NCBI GenBank assembly: GCA_900320245.1
Contig: ONRP01000016.1
Coordinates: forward strand, 1-49,322
Direction of reading: 5' to 3'
Source: an uncultured Prevotellaceae bacterium
GTDB taxonomy: Bacteria > Bacteroidota > Bacteroidia > Bacteroidales > Muribaculaceae
DNA length: 49,322 nucleotides
The translations under genes were made by a program, and so were the position numbers. Below the pieces are notes generated by a model. That model saw only the letters and a list, made by a program, of their open reading frames with translations, made no database searches and was not told the origin of the DNA. Shown here piece after piece: positions 41,332 through 48,438 of the stretch (its first letter is position 1; each line of letters begins with the position of its first letter).

Positions 41332-41568
41332 CTATTTAACACCTCCTTTCTTGATTTGAGCCTTTAACTTGTAGCAATTTATTTCGATAAAGAATTCTTG
41401 TGGACTATTCTCCCAGGTTACCTCTGTGAGGTGGTCTTCTGGGATTGGCCAATTCCCTTTTGTTATATCGGCGTCTCCTTCAATCATAAAAAAGCCAGCC
41501 ATTCTTTTGGGTTTATGGTTGTACATAAACAGCCCGCCGTCAGCATCTCTAGCGATCCAAACTTTCAT
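41332..41568 (-). CDS. Small hypothetical protein, SD-preceded cassette 2
   Basis: A 78-residue protein (MKVWIARDADGGLFMYNHKP). The pattern 'MKVWIARDkdGgLylf..KP' is common among small phage proteins of Bacteroides prophages. GGAGG lies 6 bp upstream of the ATG and the start overlaps the upstream stop (ATGA). It ends in KKGGVK, whose codons include GGAGG, but no gene follows; an AT-rich leader and the tRNA-like element come next. Function unknown. Confidence 0.68.
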   Translation of the reverse strand: MKVWIARDADGGLFMYNHKPKRMAGFFMIEGDADITKGNWPIPEDHLTEVTWENSPQEFFIEINCYKLKAQIKKGGVK

Positions 41569-41945
41569 GATTCACCTCCTGCCTCTATATATTGATAAAA
41601 AGCCACGTCAAGTTGTGTGTCGTTATGCACTTCAAAAAGCCTTTCTACACTTTTGACGACAATCCTTGCCACATTGTAGTCAACAGCCTGTTTACTCTTG
41701 AGTTCAACAAAAATGACTCTATCCGTAGTGTCAACTTTGAACGGTGCTGTCCCTGGATTTTCTTTGTCCAGTGCTTCACAGTGATTCTTGACGATTTGCT
41801 TCAAAGCCGAGAAGGAACCACCATCGACTATTATACCAGGGACAATGAGGGCGTTGTTTAATGTCTCAACCCATTTAATAAAAGCCCTGCATTTATTGTT
41901 CTTAGGAGCAAAGGTTTCTACCTGCACAAAATATTGATCCTTCAT
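41565..41945 (-). CDS. Small hypothetical protein, SD-preceded cassette 2
   Basis: A 126-residue protein from the ATG at 41945 (MKDQYFVQVETFAPKNNKCR), chosen because the ATG overlaps the previous stop (ATGA) and is preceded by GGAGG 6 bp upstream; a longer frame is rejected. It has an alpha/beta pattern with KVDTTDRVIFVELKSKQAVD. No known family. It ends EAGGES, with GGAGG serving the next gene. Confidence 0.65.
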   Translation of the reverse strand: MKDQYFVQVETFAPKNNKCRAFIKWVETLNNALIVPGIIVDGGSFSALKQIVKNHCEALDKENPGTAPFKVDTTDRVIFVELKSKQAVDYNVARIVVKSVERLFEVHNDTQLDVAFYQYIEAGGES

Positions 41946-42217
41946 GATTCGCCTCCTTCCTCTTGATATATCTTGTATAAACACACAGCCATATCCATCA
42001 TGTTAGCAAACTGGTTGTCGGCTGCCATCAGTCCAGCGATCATACCTGCCAAGTTGGTGATATTCCCATTGACGTTTGATGTGGTAAACTCTGGTTTCCC
42101 TTCTTCATTCAACATACCGGCCACATAAACTATAACACTGTTTTCGTGTTCTAGACTGAATGACTTTAACTGTTTGAATATATCTGTCAGAAACTTATGA
42201 GTAACAGGGGTGCTCAT
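41942..42217 (-). CDS. Small hypothetical protein, SD-preceded cassette 2
   Basis: A 91-residue protein (MSTPVTHKFLTDIFKQLKSF) with a helical N-terminus and a methionine/alanine-rich segment (GMIAGLMAADNQFANMMDMA). No family recognised. GGAGG lies 6 bp before the ATG, in the end of the previous gene, and it ends YQEEGGES. ATGA overlaps on both sides show tight coupling in this cassette of four small genes. Confidence 0.65.
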   Translation of the reverse strand: MSTPVTHKFLTDIFKQLKSFSLEHENSVIVYVAGMLNEEGKPEFTTSNVNGNITNLAGMIAGLMAADNQFANMMDMAVCLYKIYQEEGGES

Positions 42218-42495
42218 AATTCACCTCCTTCCTGTTCGTCGGAGTAAGCCCAGGCGATAAGCCGGTCGGCCTCCATGGCGTAATAGACTGCGTCCTGTCC
42301 AGGAGCAGTGAAAATCTTGATGTGTCCGCCATCGATGTGGCCATAAGAATAACCCCAGGTAAAATCGCCATCATCCCAAAGGAAGATGACTTCACGCGTT
42401 GCATCGATTGTGTACAATTCTTTGGCAGTGTGGTCAAAGGCTATTTCACTACCGTTGTCTGTTTTGATTCTGATTTTGCTCTTCATATCGTTCAT
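42214..42495 (-). CDS. Small hypothetical protein, first gene of SD-preceded cassette 2
   Basis: A 93-residue protein (MNDMKSKIRIKTDNGSEIAF), predicted beta-rich with a WDDGDFTWGYSYGHIDGGHI stretch. The alternative start three codons in (MKSKIRIK) is possible. No GGAGG precedes it, unlike the later genes of the cassette. It starts 13 bp after the primase-helicase stop, so it is probably the end of the same transcript. Function unknown. Confidence 0.62.
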   Translation of the reverse strand: MNDMKSKIRIKTDNGSEIAFDHTAKELYTIDATREVIFLWDDGDFTWGYSYGHIDGGHIKIFTAPGQDAVYYAMEADRLIAWAYSDEQEGGEL

Positions 42496-42508
42496 AATAA
42501 CAGGTTAG

Positions 42509-45500
42509 TTAATCTTCCCATAAATCTCTCTGCTTTGGCTCTTGTGCTTTTGGCGTTGGTTCTTCCAGGTCTTGTTCGACAGTGCTGGCAATGACGTCAA
42601 GGCTGAGGCCATAGTTAGTCTTGAGCATGTCATAGTCGAAAAGATAGGCACGTTCAACTGAGTCAGTGTTCTTGAGTTTCTCATGGCCTAGTTCATCGAT
42701 GACAGTCATGGTCTCATGCCGGCCATCGATCATGTTCTTGAAGCGCACGCTTCGTTTGGTGCCGATGAACTCCTTGGCATTCTCCAGATAATAGGTCAGA
42801 GTCTCTGGTGGCAGTGTTGAAGAGCCTATTTGCTTACCGTTCTTGCGGTAGAGCATGAAGATGCGGTTCTTTCGGATCAGCAGCACAGGGTGTGCTGTCT
42901 GCCATTCGATGACGCCTTTGTCTGTTGAGAATCGTTTGAGATAGCGAATCTTGAAGTCGCTGTCGTTATAGATATCCCCATTCTGAAACAGGAAAGAGAC
43001 CACATTCCAGAAGTCTGCCAACTCGTTGCTTGTCTTGCATTCTGCGTTCTGCATGAGCACATGGTCGATGCAGATCTTCAGCATATCCTTATAGTCGAAT
43101 GGGAGGTCAAGCACGCCTGACAGGGTGCGGAACGCTGCCAAGGGAACGCACCAGTTGCGAAGGATGCGGTCTTGCACGTCTTCGTGCCTGGTATTGTCTA
43201 CGAGGTCGCTCAGGGCGGCATTATAATTACCGACAAATTCGGCCTCAAATTTGGCCCGGTGTCTGAGGATCGAGAGCGTGAGGTGTGTAAGGCCAGCCTT
43301 TCTGAAGGCCTTCATCTCCTCGAACCTCTGTTTAGCCTCCTCGCTGAACACTGCTGTGTTGAACGTCAAGAAAATGACGCGGGTGAACAGGGCGATATCC
43401 GCCGTGGGCATCTCCTGGCCACTGAGGATGATGCCAGAGTCCACGTTTGTGGTCTCGCGCTTTCCGTCGCGCTGCCATGCCAAGCGGCTACGGCCTGCAC
43501 CATCCCAAAGACCTTTCAGGAACTCAATCTTGAGATAGTCGATGTCGTTCTTATACTCATCGATGTGTACCAGGGCGTTGGCGCACTGAGCCACAATCTC
43601 GTTGAGTGACGGCACGGTTGAGTTCTGGATGTTGGGTGGTGTGTTCTCGGCAATGAAGAACGACATCAGCGAGTGTCCAAGTTCCGATTTGCCAGAACCG
43701 ACAGGGCCGAACAGGTTGAGGATGGGGAACGCCTTGGTATATCCTGCAACCACATCGCGAAACAGTGTGGCCAGCAAGAAGCACAGGCCCACCTTGGCAT
43801 TGTCGCCGAATACCTGGATAAGTTTCACGCTGTAGTCATGCAGCGTGATCGCGCCCAGACCGAGGTGCACGAAACTACGTTCAAAAGCGAAGAGTTTCTT
43901 CTCCTCACGATAGATTTTTGAGGCTGAAGGAAGATACCAGTTGCCGTATTCTTCGCCAAGTTTAACGATACCGTACTCGTCTGCCGGCACCCATTCGTCT
44001 CCGACCTGTGCCCCGTTGCCGAATGCCCAGAACCCTTTGCGCTGCCACCCCAACTGGACAATCTCCACTGCTGTGTCGGTCTGGTCGTAGAGGTATCTCT
44101 TGAGTTTCGTCAGGTGTTCCTCTTTGGCCATCCAGATATAGTTGCCGAGTCCTTCAACACGGGTGCGGAATTTGGCGAGTGACCCTAAGTCCTCTTGCTT
44201 CAGTTCGATGATTTCCTCGTGGCCTCGATAGTTTTTGATGCGATAGAGGCGCTTAGGCAACAGAGGGTCTTTGATATGGAACATCGGTTGCATGACGAAG
44301 TTGGACCATTGCACTTCTCCGTTGTTGCCGATTGCGTAGTAGCAGTTGTTGGCCTCGTAGAAGCCATACAAGTCGAGCAGTTCACGGTTGAGCAGTTGGT
44401 CGTTCTTGGCCGATATCTTGCTCTCTTTCTCAGCCTTGCGAGCCTTGGCCAGGGCTGACTTCCAGATGGACTTGTCAGGGTAAAGTTTCTGCAGTTGCTT
44501 GAGCAGCATCTGAACTTTGACGTCATCATGGATGTTGGCCATCATGTTCACTAACTCGGTGACCACGTCCGCCTTGGCTTCTACTGTCTCTGTTCCCTGG
44601 AACAGGATAGCACCGTACCACACGATGAAGTCCTTGGATTCGATGCTGTCTAGGACTTTGGCCGACGTGATGAAACTGTCCGGGTCTTGCTTTTCCCCGT
44701 CCTCGGTCAACGGTATTTCTTTGACGATGACGCCCAGACCGGCCTTCATCGCTGCTAGGCCATTGGCACAAACAAACTTCTTCCCGGCACCCATCTTCTC
44801 CCCGGCTTTGGGTGGATCTGCGTCCGGGATGAAGCAGACGCGGCTGGCGTGTCTCTTCAGTTCCGCCAGTTGGTTGGTGCTCCATGCACCGCCAAGTGGT
44901 GCCACCGTGTTGGTTATGCCGAGTGACTGCAACTTGATTGCATCTGGGGCTCCCTCAACCAGGTAGAAGACGTCATCCTTGATGCCCTGTCTGATGGCGT
45001 TGTCAATACCGAATATGGCCGTTTTCTTGTCGTAGAGTTCCGAAGATTTAGAGTTGAAATACTTTGCCTTGGACGTGCCGGTGAGGTCTCGTGCTGTAAA
45101 GCCGATGACGTGGCGGAACCTGTCCTTGATGGGTATCATCAGCCTGTTGCGATAGAAATCGTAGATATCGCCTCGCTCGTTCTTGTTGAGCAAGCCCAGT
45201 TCTAGCATCAGGTCGATGCTATGGCCAGCAGCCCTGGCTGCCTGGTATAATGAATCGCTGACGGCGTCGGCGAATCCGATATTGTTCTCCTCAACATAGG
45301 CAGCGCCCCATCCACGGCTCTCAATGGCATAGTTCAAAGCGAACTTGGCCTTGTCGTTGTCTGCATGGATGGCTGAGACATAGTATTGGCAAGCCCATTC
45401 GTTGAGCATCCTCATGGCCTCGCGTTTCTTGTCCCGGGCCAACTCTTCGGCTGTACGCGGTTCGTTGGTCTCTTCAATAGTCACACCATAATCCTTGGCC

Positions 45501-45763
45501 AGTTGTCTGACCGCATCCGGGAAAGACAGGTGGTCATACTTCATGACGAAGGCGATGGCGTCTCCCCCGTTGTCCCCCTGGGGGCACCCCCCGAAACAGT
45601 GCCACGTCTGTGTCCGTGCATTGACGTGGAAGGACGGCGTCTTCTCCTTGTGGAACGGGCAGCAGGCCTTGTTGCCCCGTCCGAGTTCGCCAATCCTCCT
45701 TTGCACGACATCGACAATGTCGGCCCTGTTGAGGATGGTTTCTATATCTCTGTCATTGATCAT
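42509..45763 (-). CDS. Phage primase-helicase (CHC2 zinc finger, Toprim, AAA helicase)
   Basis: A 1084-residue fusion. The N-terminal CHC2 zinc finger is at about residues 34-60 (CCPFHKEKTPSF, WHCFGGC). A DnaG-type catalytic core follows, with the Toprim glutamate in YLVEGAPDAIKLQ (about residue 271) and the acidic DAD pair in CFIPDADPPK (about 313). The C-terminal half has a P-loop helicase: Walker A GPVGSGKSE (about 689), Walker B-like VHIDEYKND (about 733). It would lay down primers and unwind DNA for phage replication. It starts 4 bp after the small upstream gene. The combination of DnaG-like primase and superfamily helicase in one chain is typical of temperate phages of Gram-negative hosts. 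Assignment is secure. Confidence 0.93.
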   Translation of the reverse strand: MINDRDIETILNRADIVDVVQRRIGELGRGNKACCPFHKEKTPSFHVNARTQTWHCFGGCPQGDNGGDAIAFVMKYDHLSFPDAVRQLAKDYGVTIEETNEPRTAEELARDKKREAMRMLNEWACQYYVSAIHADNDKAKFALNYAIESRGWGAAYVEENNIGFADAVSDSLYQAARAAGHSIDLMLELGLLNKNERGDIYDFYRNRLMIPIKDRFRHVIGFTARDLTGTSKAKYFNSKSSELYDKKTAIFGIDNAIRQGIKDDVFYLVEGAPDAIKLQSLGITNTVAPLGGAWSTNQLAELKRHASRVCFIPDADPPKAGEKMGAGKKFVCANGLAAMKAGLGVIVKEIPLTEDGEKQDPDSFITSAKVLDSIESKDFIVWYGAILFQGTETVEAKADVVTELVNMMANIHDDVKVQMLLKQLQKLYPDKSIWKSALAKARKAEKESKISAKNDQLLNRELLDLYGFYEANNCYYAIGNNGEVQWSNFVMQPMFHIKDPLLPKRLYRIKNYRGHEEIIELKQEDLGSLAKFRTRVEGLGNYIWMAKEEHLTKLKRYLYDQTDTAVEIVQLGWQRKGFWAFGNGAQVGDEWVPADEYGIVKLGEEYGNWYLPSASKIYREEKKLFAFERSFVHLGLGAITLHDYSVKLIQVFGDNAKVGLCFLLATLFRDVVAGYTKAFPILNLFGPVGSGKSELGHSLMSFFIAENTPPNIQNSTVPSLNEIVAQCANALVHIDEYKNDIDYLKIEFLKGLWDGAGRSRLAWQRDGKRETTNVDSGIILSGQEMPTADIALFTRVIFLTFNTAVFSEEAKQRFEEMKAFRKAGLTHLTLSILRHRAKFEAEFVGNYNAALSDLVDNTRHEDVQDRILRNWCVPLAAFRTLSGVLDLPFDYKDMLKICIDHVLMQNAECKTSNELADFWNVVSFLFQNGDIYNDSDFKIRYLKRFSTDKGVIEWQTAHPVLLIRKNRIFMLYRKNGKQIGSSTLPPETLTYYLENAKEFIGTKRSVRFKNMIDGRHETMTVIDELGHEKLKNTDSVERAYLFDYDMLKTNYGLSLDVIASTVEQDLEEPTPKAQEPKQRDLWED

Positions 45764-45767
45764 GGTT

Positions 45768-46022
45768 TCATGCTAGATTAATGTCATACCCGCTAAGGTC
45801 ATCCTTAATTGTGCCATACAGGTTTTGGCAGATGCCGAGACCGTCCCATCGCACCGCCCGTGTCCGATAATGTGTCTGGCCACGATACTTGCGCTTACAC
45901 GGCTGCTGAATTGTCCCGATAACAGATGACACACGGCCATTGTTTAGGTTGATTTGCTCGAACCTTATATCTGAGCGGTGCTCAATGGCTTTCTCCCATT
46001 GTTGGATTTTGTATAGTTTCAT
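45768..46022 (-). CDS. Small hypothetical early protein
   Basis: An 84-residue protein (MKLYKIQQWEKAIEHRSDIR), basic, with CKRKYRGQTHYRTRAVRWDG in the middle and no clear fold signature. It lies between the LuxR-type regulator and the primase-helicase with gaps of 3-4 bp. Probably a replication accessory; no motif seen. Confidence 0.6.
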   Translation of the reverse strand: MKLYKIQQWEKAIEHRSDIRFEQINLNNGRVSSVIGTIQQPCKRKYRGQTHYRTRAVRWDGLGICQNLYGTIKDDLSGYDINLA

Positions 46023-46025
46023 AAC

Positions 46026-46568
46026 TTATCCTTTAAATAGTGAGATAATCTGGTTGGAATGTCTCAGTTTGAGGCGGGCTTTAATGTTTGAAATATGCCT
46101 GACTACAGTATAGACTGAGATGTTGAGTTCGTTGGCGATGGCCAGCCGGTCATAGCCGGCGCTGTAAAGTCTAGCGACTTCAGTCTCACGAGGGGAGAGC
46201 GCGGTCTGCAGGGTGGGCCTGCAGATGCGGCCTTCCATAAGACATTCTCCGCGCAAAGGGCACCGCACGTCCTCAAGATGGAACGCGCCCATGGCATCAA
46301 TGTCTTTGCTCAGTGCATCATATTCACCGAAGTTGCAACGGATGAACCTGGACACGATGCGAAATTCAAAGAAGGATCTATTGCTTTCGCTCCTGGTGTA
46401 GAGTTCGGATAATGCCTTGAAGGCGTCCGGGTACAACTCGCGGATGGTTGCCAATATTTCTTGGATGAGTTTGCGGTTGGACTCTTCCAGGACAAACATC
46501 GGTTCTCCTTCAGGCTTGACACATATAGAGCCGTCAGGAGAATTGTAGAATTCAATATTATCAATCAT
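46026..46568 (-). CDS. LuxR-type HTH regulator
   Basis: A 180-residue protein. The C-terminal HTH_LuxR domain is clear (about residues 120-178): TALSPRETEVARLYSAGYDR, then AIANELNISVYTVVRHISNI and KARLKLRHSNQIISL. An upstream cysteine cluster (CPLRGECLMEGRICRP, about 102-117) could hold metal. The N-terminal 95 residues are helical, of unknown function. LuxR-type proteins of this length recur in Bacteroides prophages near the replication module. As the second gene of the early operon it probably regulates later gene expression; its target sites are not identifiable. ATGA overlap with the upstream 60-aa gene. Confidence 0.8.
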   Translation of the reverse strand: MIDNIEFYNSPDGSICVKPEGEPMFVLEESNRKLIQEILATIRELYPDAFKALSELYTRSESNRSFFEFRIVSRFIRCNFGEYDALSKDIDAMGAFHLEDVRCPLRGECLMEGRICRPTLQTALSPRETEVARLYSAGYDRLAIANELNISVYTVVRHISNIKARLKLRHSNQIISLFKG

Positions 46569-46747
46569 TTCTTTGAGGTTTTAGTGATGTACTTCTCGAT
46601 GGCCTCCTTCTCAAGTTTTGAGAAGTTGTCATTCTTCATTTTGTAGTAAAAGGTGGTGTATGACCATCCCGTGATCTTCAGGATGTCATCTCGGAACTTC
46701 GTCTTCTGCTGCTCGTCGAGCGCGTTGTAGTGGTCAATTATTGCCAT
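46565..46747 (-). CDS. Small HTH-like protein, first gene of the early operon
   Basis: A 60-residue protein (MAIIDHYNALDEQQKTKFRD), with a possible helix-turn-helix (KITGWSYTTFYYKMKNDNFS) and a lysine-rich end. It is the first minus-strand gene after the divergent promoter region with the repressor at 46889. Proteins of this place are often Cro-like or transcription activators; no family match can be named. It overlaps the LuxR-type gene by 4 bp. Confidence 0.6.
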   Translation of the reverse strand: MAIIDHYNALDEQQKTKFRDDILKITGWSYTTFYYKMKNDNFSKLEKEAIEKYITKTSKK

Positions 46748-46807
46748 AGTAGAAAAAACCTTTAATATATTTTTGTCAGTTTGAAAATTAGTTTTAATTT
46801 AGGACTG

Positions 46808-46844
46808 CAAAAGTAAGATATATTTGTGGTTCCCATAAATATAT
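46808..46844 (-). promoter_or_regulatory. Early promoter with operator palindrome
   Basis: TACTTTTG (-7, minus strand 46815-46808) drives the early operon. ATATATTTGTGG (46818-46829) and CCATAAATATAT (46833-46844) form a 12-bp dyad with one mismatch and a 3-bp centre, overlapping the -33 region, between the divergent repressor and early genes. It is the likeliest repressor site. Confidence 0.7.
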
Positions 46845-46888
46845 TACAGGTTTTCTTATGTTAAACTTTATTAAATTGTAGGTGCTTT

Positions 46889-47263
46889 ATGTATAACAAA
46901 GACAGAATCAGGGAGTTGCTCGAAGAGCGAAAAATCAGAATTAAAGACTTTATGGAAGGTATCGGAGCCAAATCCAATAGTCTCGCTCAGTTCGAGCGCG
47001 ACGGTGCTAATCCCACGGCAGACACACTCGAGAAGATAGCGGACTTCTTCCAAATCCCCATCGACGAATTGTTCAATCGCGAGATGCCTGGCTATAATAT
47101 TGTCGGCAACGACAACAATGTGGCCAACATAACCATCAATTCTTTGAACAGTAATATTGAGTCTTTGGAGGCTATCATCGAGGAGAAGGACAAGAGGATT
47201 CGCCTCCTCGAGGACATGGTCGAGATGCTGCGAGAGCAGATCAAAACCTCTAAAAATCCATAG
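46889..47263 (+). CDS. HTH repressor-like protein with coiled-coil C-terminus
   Basis: A 124-residue protein. Residues about 1-65 are an XRE-type helix-turn-helix (MYNKDRIRELLEERKIRIKD, KSNSLAQFERDGANPTADTL, IADFFQIPIDELFN). Residues about 72-120 form a coiled coil, SNIESLEAIIEEKDKRIRLL, for dimerisation. It is the only plus-strand gene at the prophage right end and is divergent from the early operon, the standard place for a CI-like repressor. The coding sequence ends inside the right arm-type integrase site (47254-47278), so the regulator and the attachment region are closely packed. A repressor of the operators at 46818, 26880 and 22988 is the simplest model. Confidence 0.8.
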   Translation: MYNKDRIRELLEERKIRIKDFMEGIGAKSNSLAQFERDGANPTADTLEKIADFFQIPIDELFNREMPGYNIVGNDNNVANITINSLNSNIESLEAIIEEKDKRIRLLEDMVEMLREQIKTSKNP

Positions 47264-47278
47264 ACGGGTTATAGACGA
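47254..47278 (+). promoter_or_regulatory. Putative right arm-type integrase binding site
   Basis: AAATCCATAGACGG-gt-TATAGACGA: same 25-bp composite as at 9979-10003, here 73 bp inside the attR core, and overlapping the end of the HTH gene. Confidence 0.6.
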
Positions 47279-47350
47279 TAATAGTAAAACAAGGGAGTGT
47301 AAATGGTTCTCGTCGAGCGCTAAAACATTGAAGGGAAACCTGCATTATAT
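47279..47350. other. Prophage right terminal segment
   Basis: 72 bp between the arm site and attR core with no gene or clear motif. Confidence 0.4.
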
Positions 47351-47365
47351 TCTTGTCCTCTCCGC
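47351..47365 (+). repeat. attR core
   Basis: TCTTGTCCTCTCCGC, identical to the last bases of tRNA-Ser plus one nucleotide at 9914-9928. Confidence 0.88.
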
Positions 47366-47496
47366 CAAGCCGAGAAACGGTTGTGACGACAGTCGCAATC
47401 GTTTTTTTATTGGCGTCCATGCAAGCATGCTTGCAAATGGGCGCCAACAGAAAAACGATAGAGCGCCCTCGTCAGGGCGCGGTTTCTCGGCTTGGC
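47364..47496. repeat. Branched inverted-repeat element next to attR
   Basis: Outer arms GCCAAGCCGAGAAAC (47364-47378) and GTTTCTCGGCTTGGC (47482-47496) are perfectly complementary. Inside are a TTGGCG-CCAT / ATGG-CGCCAA pairing (about 47411-47446) around the perfect palindrome TGCAAGCATGCTTGCA (47420-47435), and a GCGCCCT/AGGGCGC hairpin (47463-47480). The shape suggests a structured repeat of the chromosome. Confidence 0.65.
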
Positions 47497-47677
47497 AGCG
47501 ACCCCGCGGGAGCGCACAAGATGGGCGCAGCCAATCTTGTCGCCCCACTGCTCGCTTACACCCCTCGCTAATCCCCACTTCCGCTGCTCGCTTGCACCCC
47601 TTCCTCCGTAAAGTAATTATAGCGATGAACACCACTGATAAAAGACAAAATCGGGTATCGGGCATGAAAATAAATTA
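47497..47677. other. Gap between the repeat and the AbiE operator
   Basis: It holds ACAAGAT/ATCTTGT (about 47517-47540) and GC-rich repeats of the form CTGCTCGCTTACACCCC; no gene evident. Confidence 0.4.
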
Positions 47678-47726
47678 AATAATTCGTCAATTTTTCTTGC
47701 TTATTGACGAATTATTACTATTTTTG
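47678..47726 (+). promoter_or_regulatory. AbiE promoter and operator
   Basis: AATAATTCGTCAA (47678-47690) and TTGACGAATTATT (47704-47716) are perfect 13-bp arms with a 13-bp spacer. TATTTTTG at 47719-47726 is a TAnnTTTG -7 element, 15 bp before the ATG at 47741. The arms overlap the -33 region, a typical autorepression layout. Confidence 0.7.
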
Positions 47727-47740
47727 CGGTCTAAAACCAT

Positions 47741-48400
47741 ATGTTTATGACAGGACAGAACATCAACATAATGAATTCGTGCGCAACGCTGACCACAGCA
47801 TATTCACGGATCAGATCGATGGTCATCAGGGGGATCGTTCAGCGAGTCGGTCGCGGAGTGTATGAGCGCACCGGCAAATCCGCATTCGCCTTTGAAACGA
47901 GTGAATCCATGAGGGCAATAGCCAGCAGCATTACAAAAGATTTTCCTTACATCAATTATTGTGTATGGGATCTGTCACCCATCAACACCCTGGCGCAGCA
48001 CCTCATCAATTTCAATGTCACCATCGTAGATGTTGACCGTGAAGCCGTAGAGGCAGTATATCAGCGTTTGCGAGACATTCACGAGAAGGTGCTGACCACC
48101 AAAAGGATGTTTGACGGCCTTGCAGACTATAACGGTTTCATCCTGGTGAGAAGGCTTGTGACCGATGCGCCTTTAATGAAAAGAGACGGCATCTCTTTAC
48201 CGACACTGGAGAAATTCCTGGTGGACATTGCATTGGATAAAGAGTTCTTCATTTTCCAGGGATATGAAATCGAGCACATCTTCTCTAACGCAAATACGAT
48301 CTATGCCATGAACAGGAACAGGCTGTTGCGTTATGCCGGCAGGAAGAACCACCGTGATGAAATCGAGCGATTATTAATCAATAATTCGTCAATAAACTGA
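47741..48400 (+). CDS. AbiEi-like antitoxin of an AbiE (type IV) toxin-antitoxin system
   Basis: A 219-residue protein with an N-terminal winged-HTH stretch (TTAYSRIRSMVIRGIVQRVG, then GRGVYERTGKSAFAFE), as in AbiEi antitoxins, which bind DNA upstream of their own operon. The remainder is the mixed alpha/beta antitoxin body (INYCVWDLSPINTLAQHLIN). It is followed by a nucleotidyltransferase of the AbiEii type, the standard pair. The protein also could be called a DUF6577-like member. A start two codons in is possible. AbiE systems protect against phages by abortive infection. The gene is outside the prophage, in host DNA, and is preceded by a 13-bp inverted repeat. Confidence 0.72.
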   Translation: MFMTGQNINIMNSCATLTTAYSRIRSMVIRGIVQRVGRGVYERTGKSAFAFETSESMRAIASSITKDFPYINYCVWDLSPINTLAQHLINFNVTIVDVDREAVEAVYQRLRDIHEKVLTTKRMFDGLADYNGFILVRRLVTDAPLMKRDGISLPTLEKFLVDIALDKEFFIFQGYEIEHIFSNANTIYAMNRNRLLRYAGRKNHRDEIERLLINNSSIN

Positions 48401-48417
48401 ATTTACTGACGAATCAT
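48380..48417. promoter_or_regulatory. Second copy of the AbiE inverted repeat
   Basis: AATAATTCGTCAA (48380-48392) and TGACGAATCATT (48406-48417) match the operator at 47678-47716, with one changed base and a similar spacing. It spans the stop codon of the antitoxin and the intergenic gap before the toxin. Confidence 0.6.
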
Positions 48418-48438
48418 TAAATCAAAGAAAAGAATATA

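Larger units (their letters stand above)
9914..47365. mobile_element. Integrated temperate siphovirus-type prophage
   Basis: It is bounded by a 15-bp direct repeat (TCTTGTCCTCTCCGC at 9914-9928 and 47351-47365) whose left copy is the 3' end of tRNA-Ser. It contains an integrase, a repressor-like HTH gene, a primase-helicase, terminase, protease, capsid, tape-measure, candidate portal, tail-fibre and lysis genes, all intact in frame. A long tape-measure gene without sheath or baseplate genes I can recognise suggests a flexible non-contractile tail. No obvious frameshifts were seen, so it may be inducible. Confidence 0.9.
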
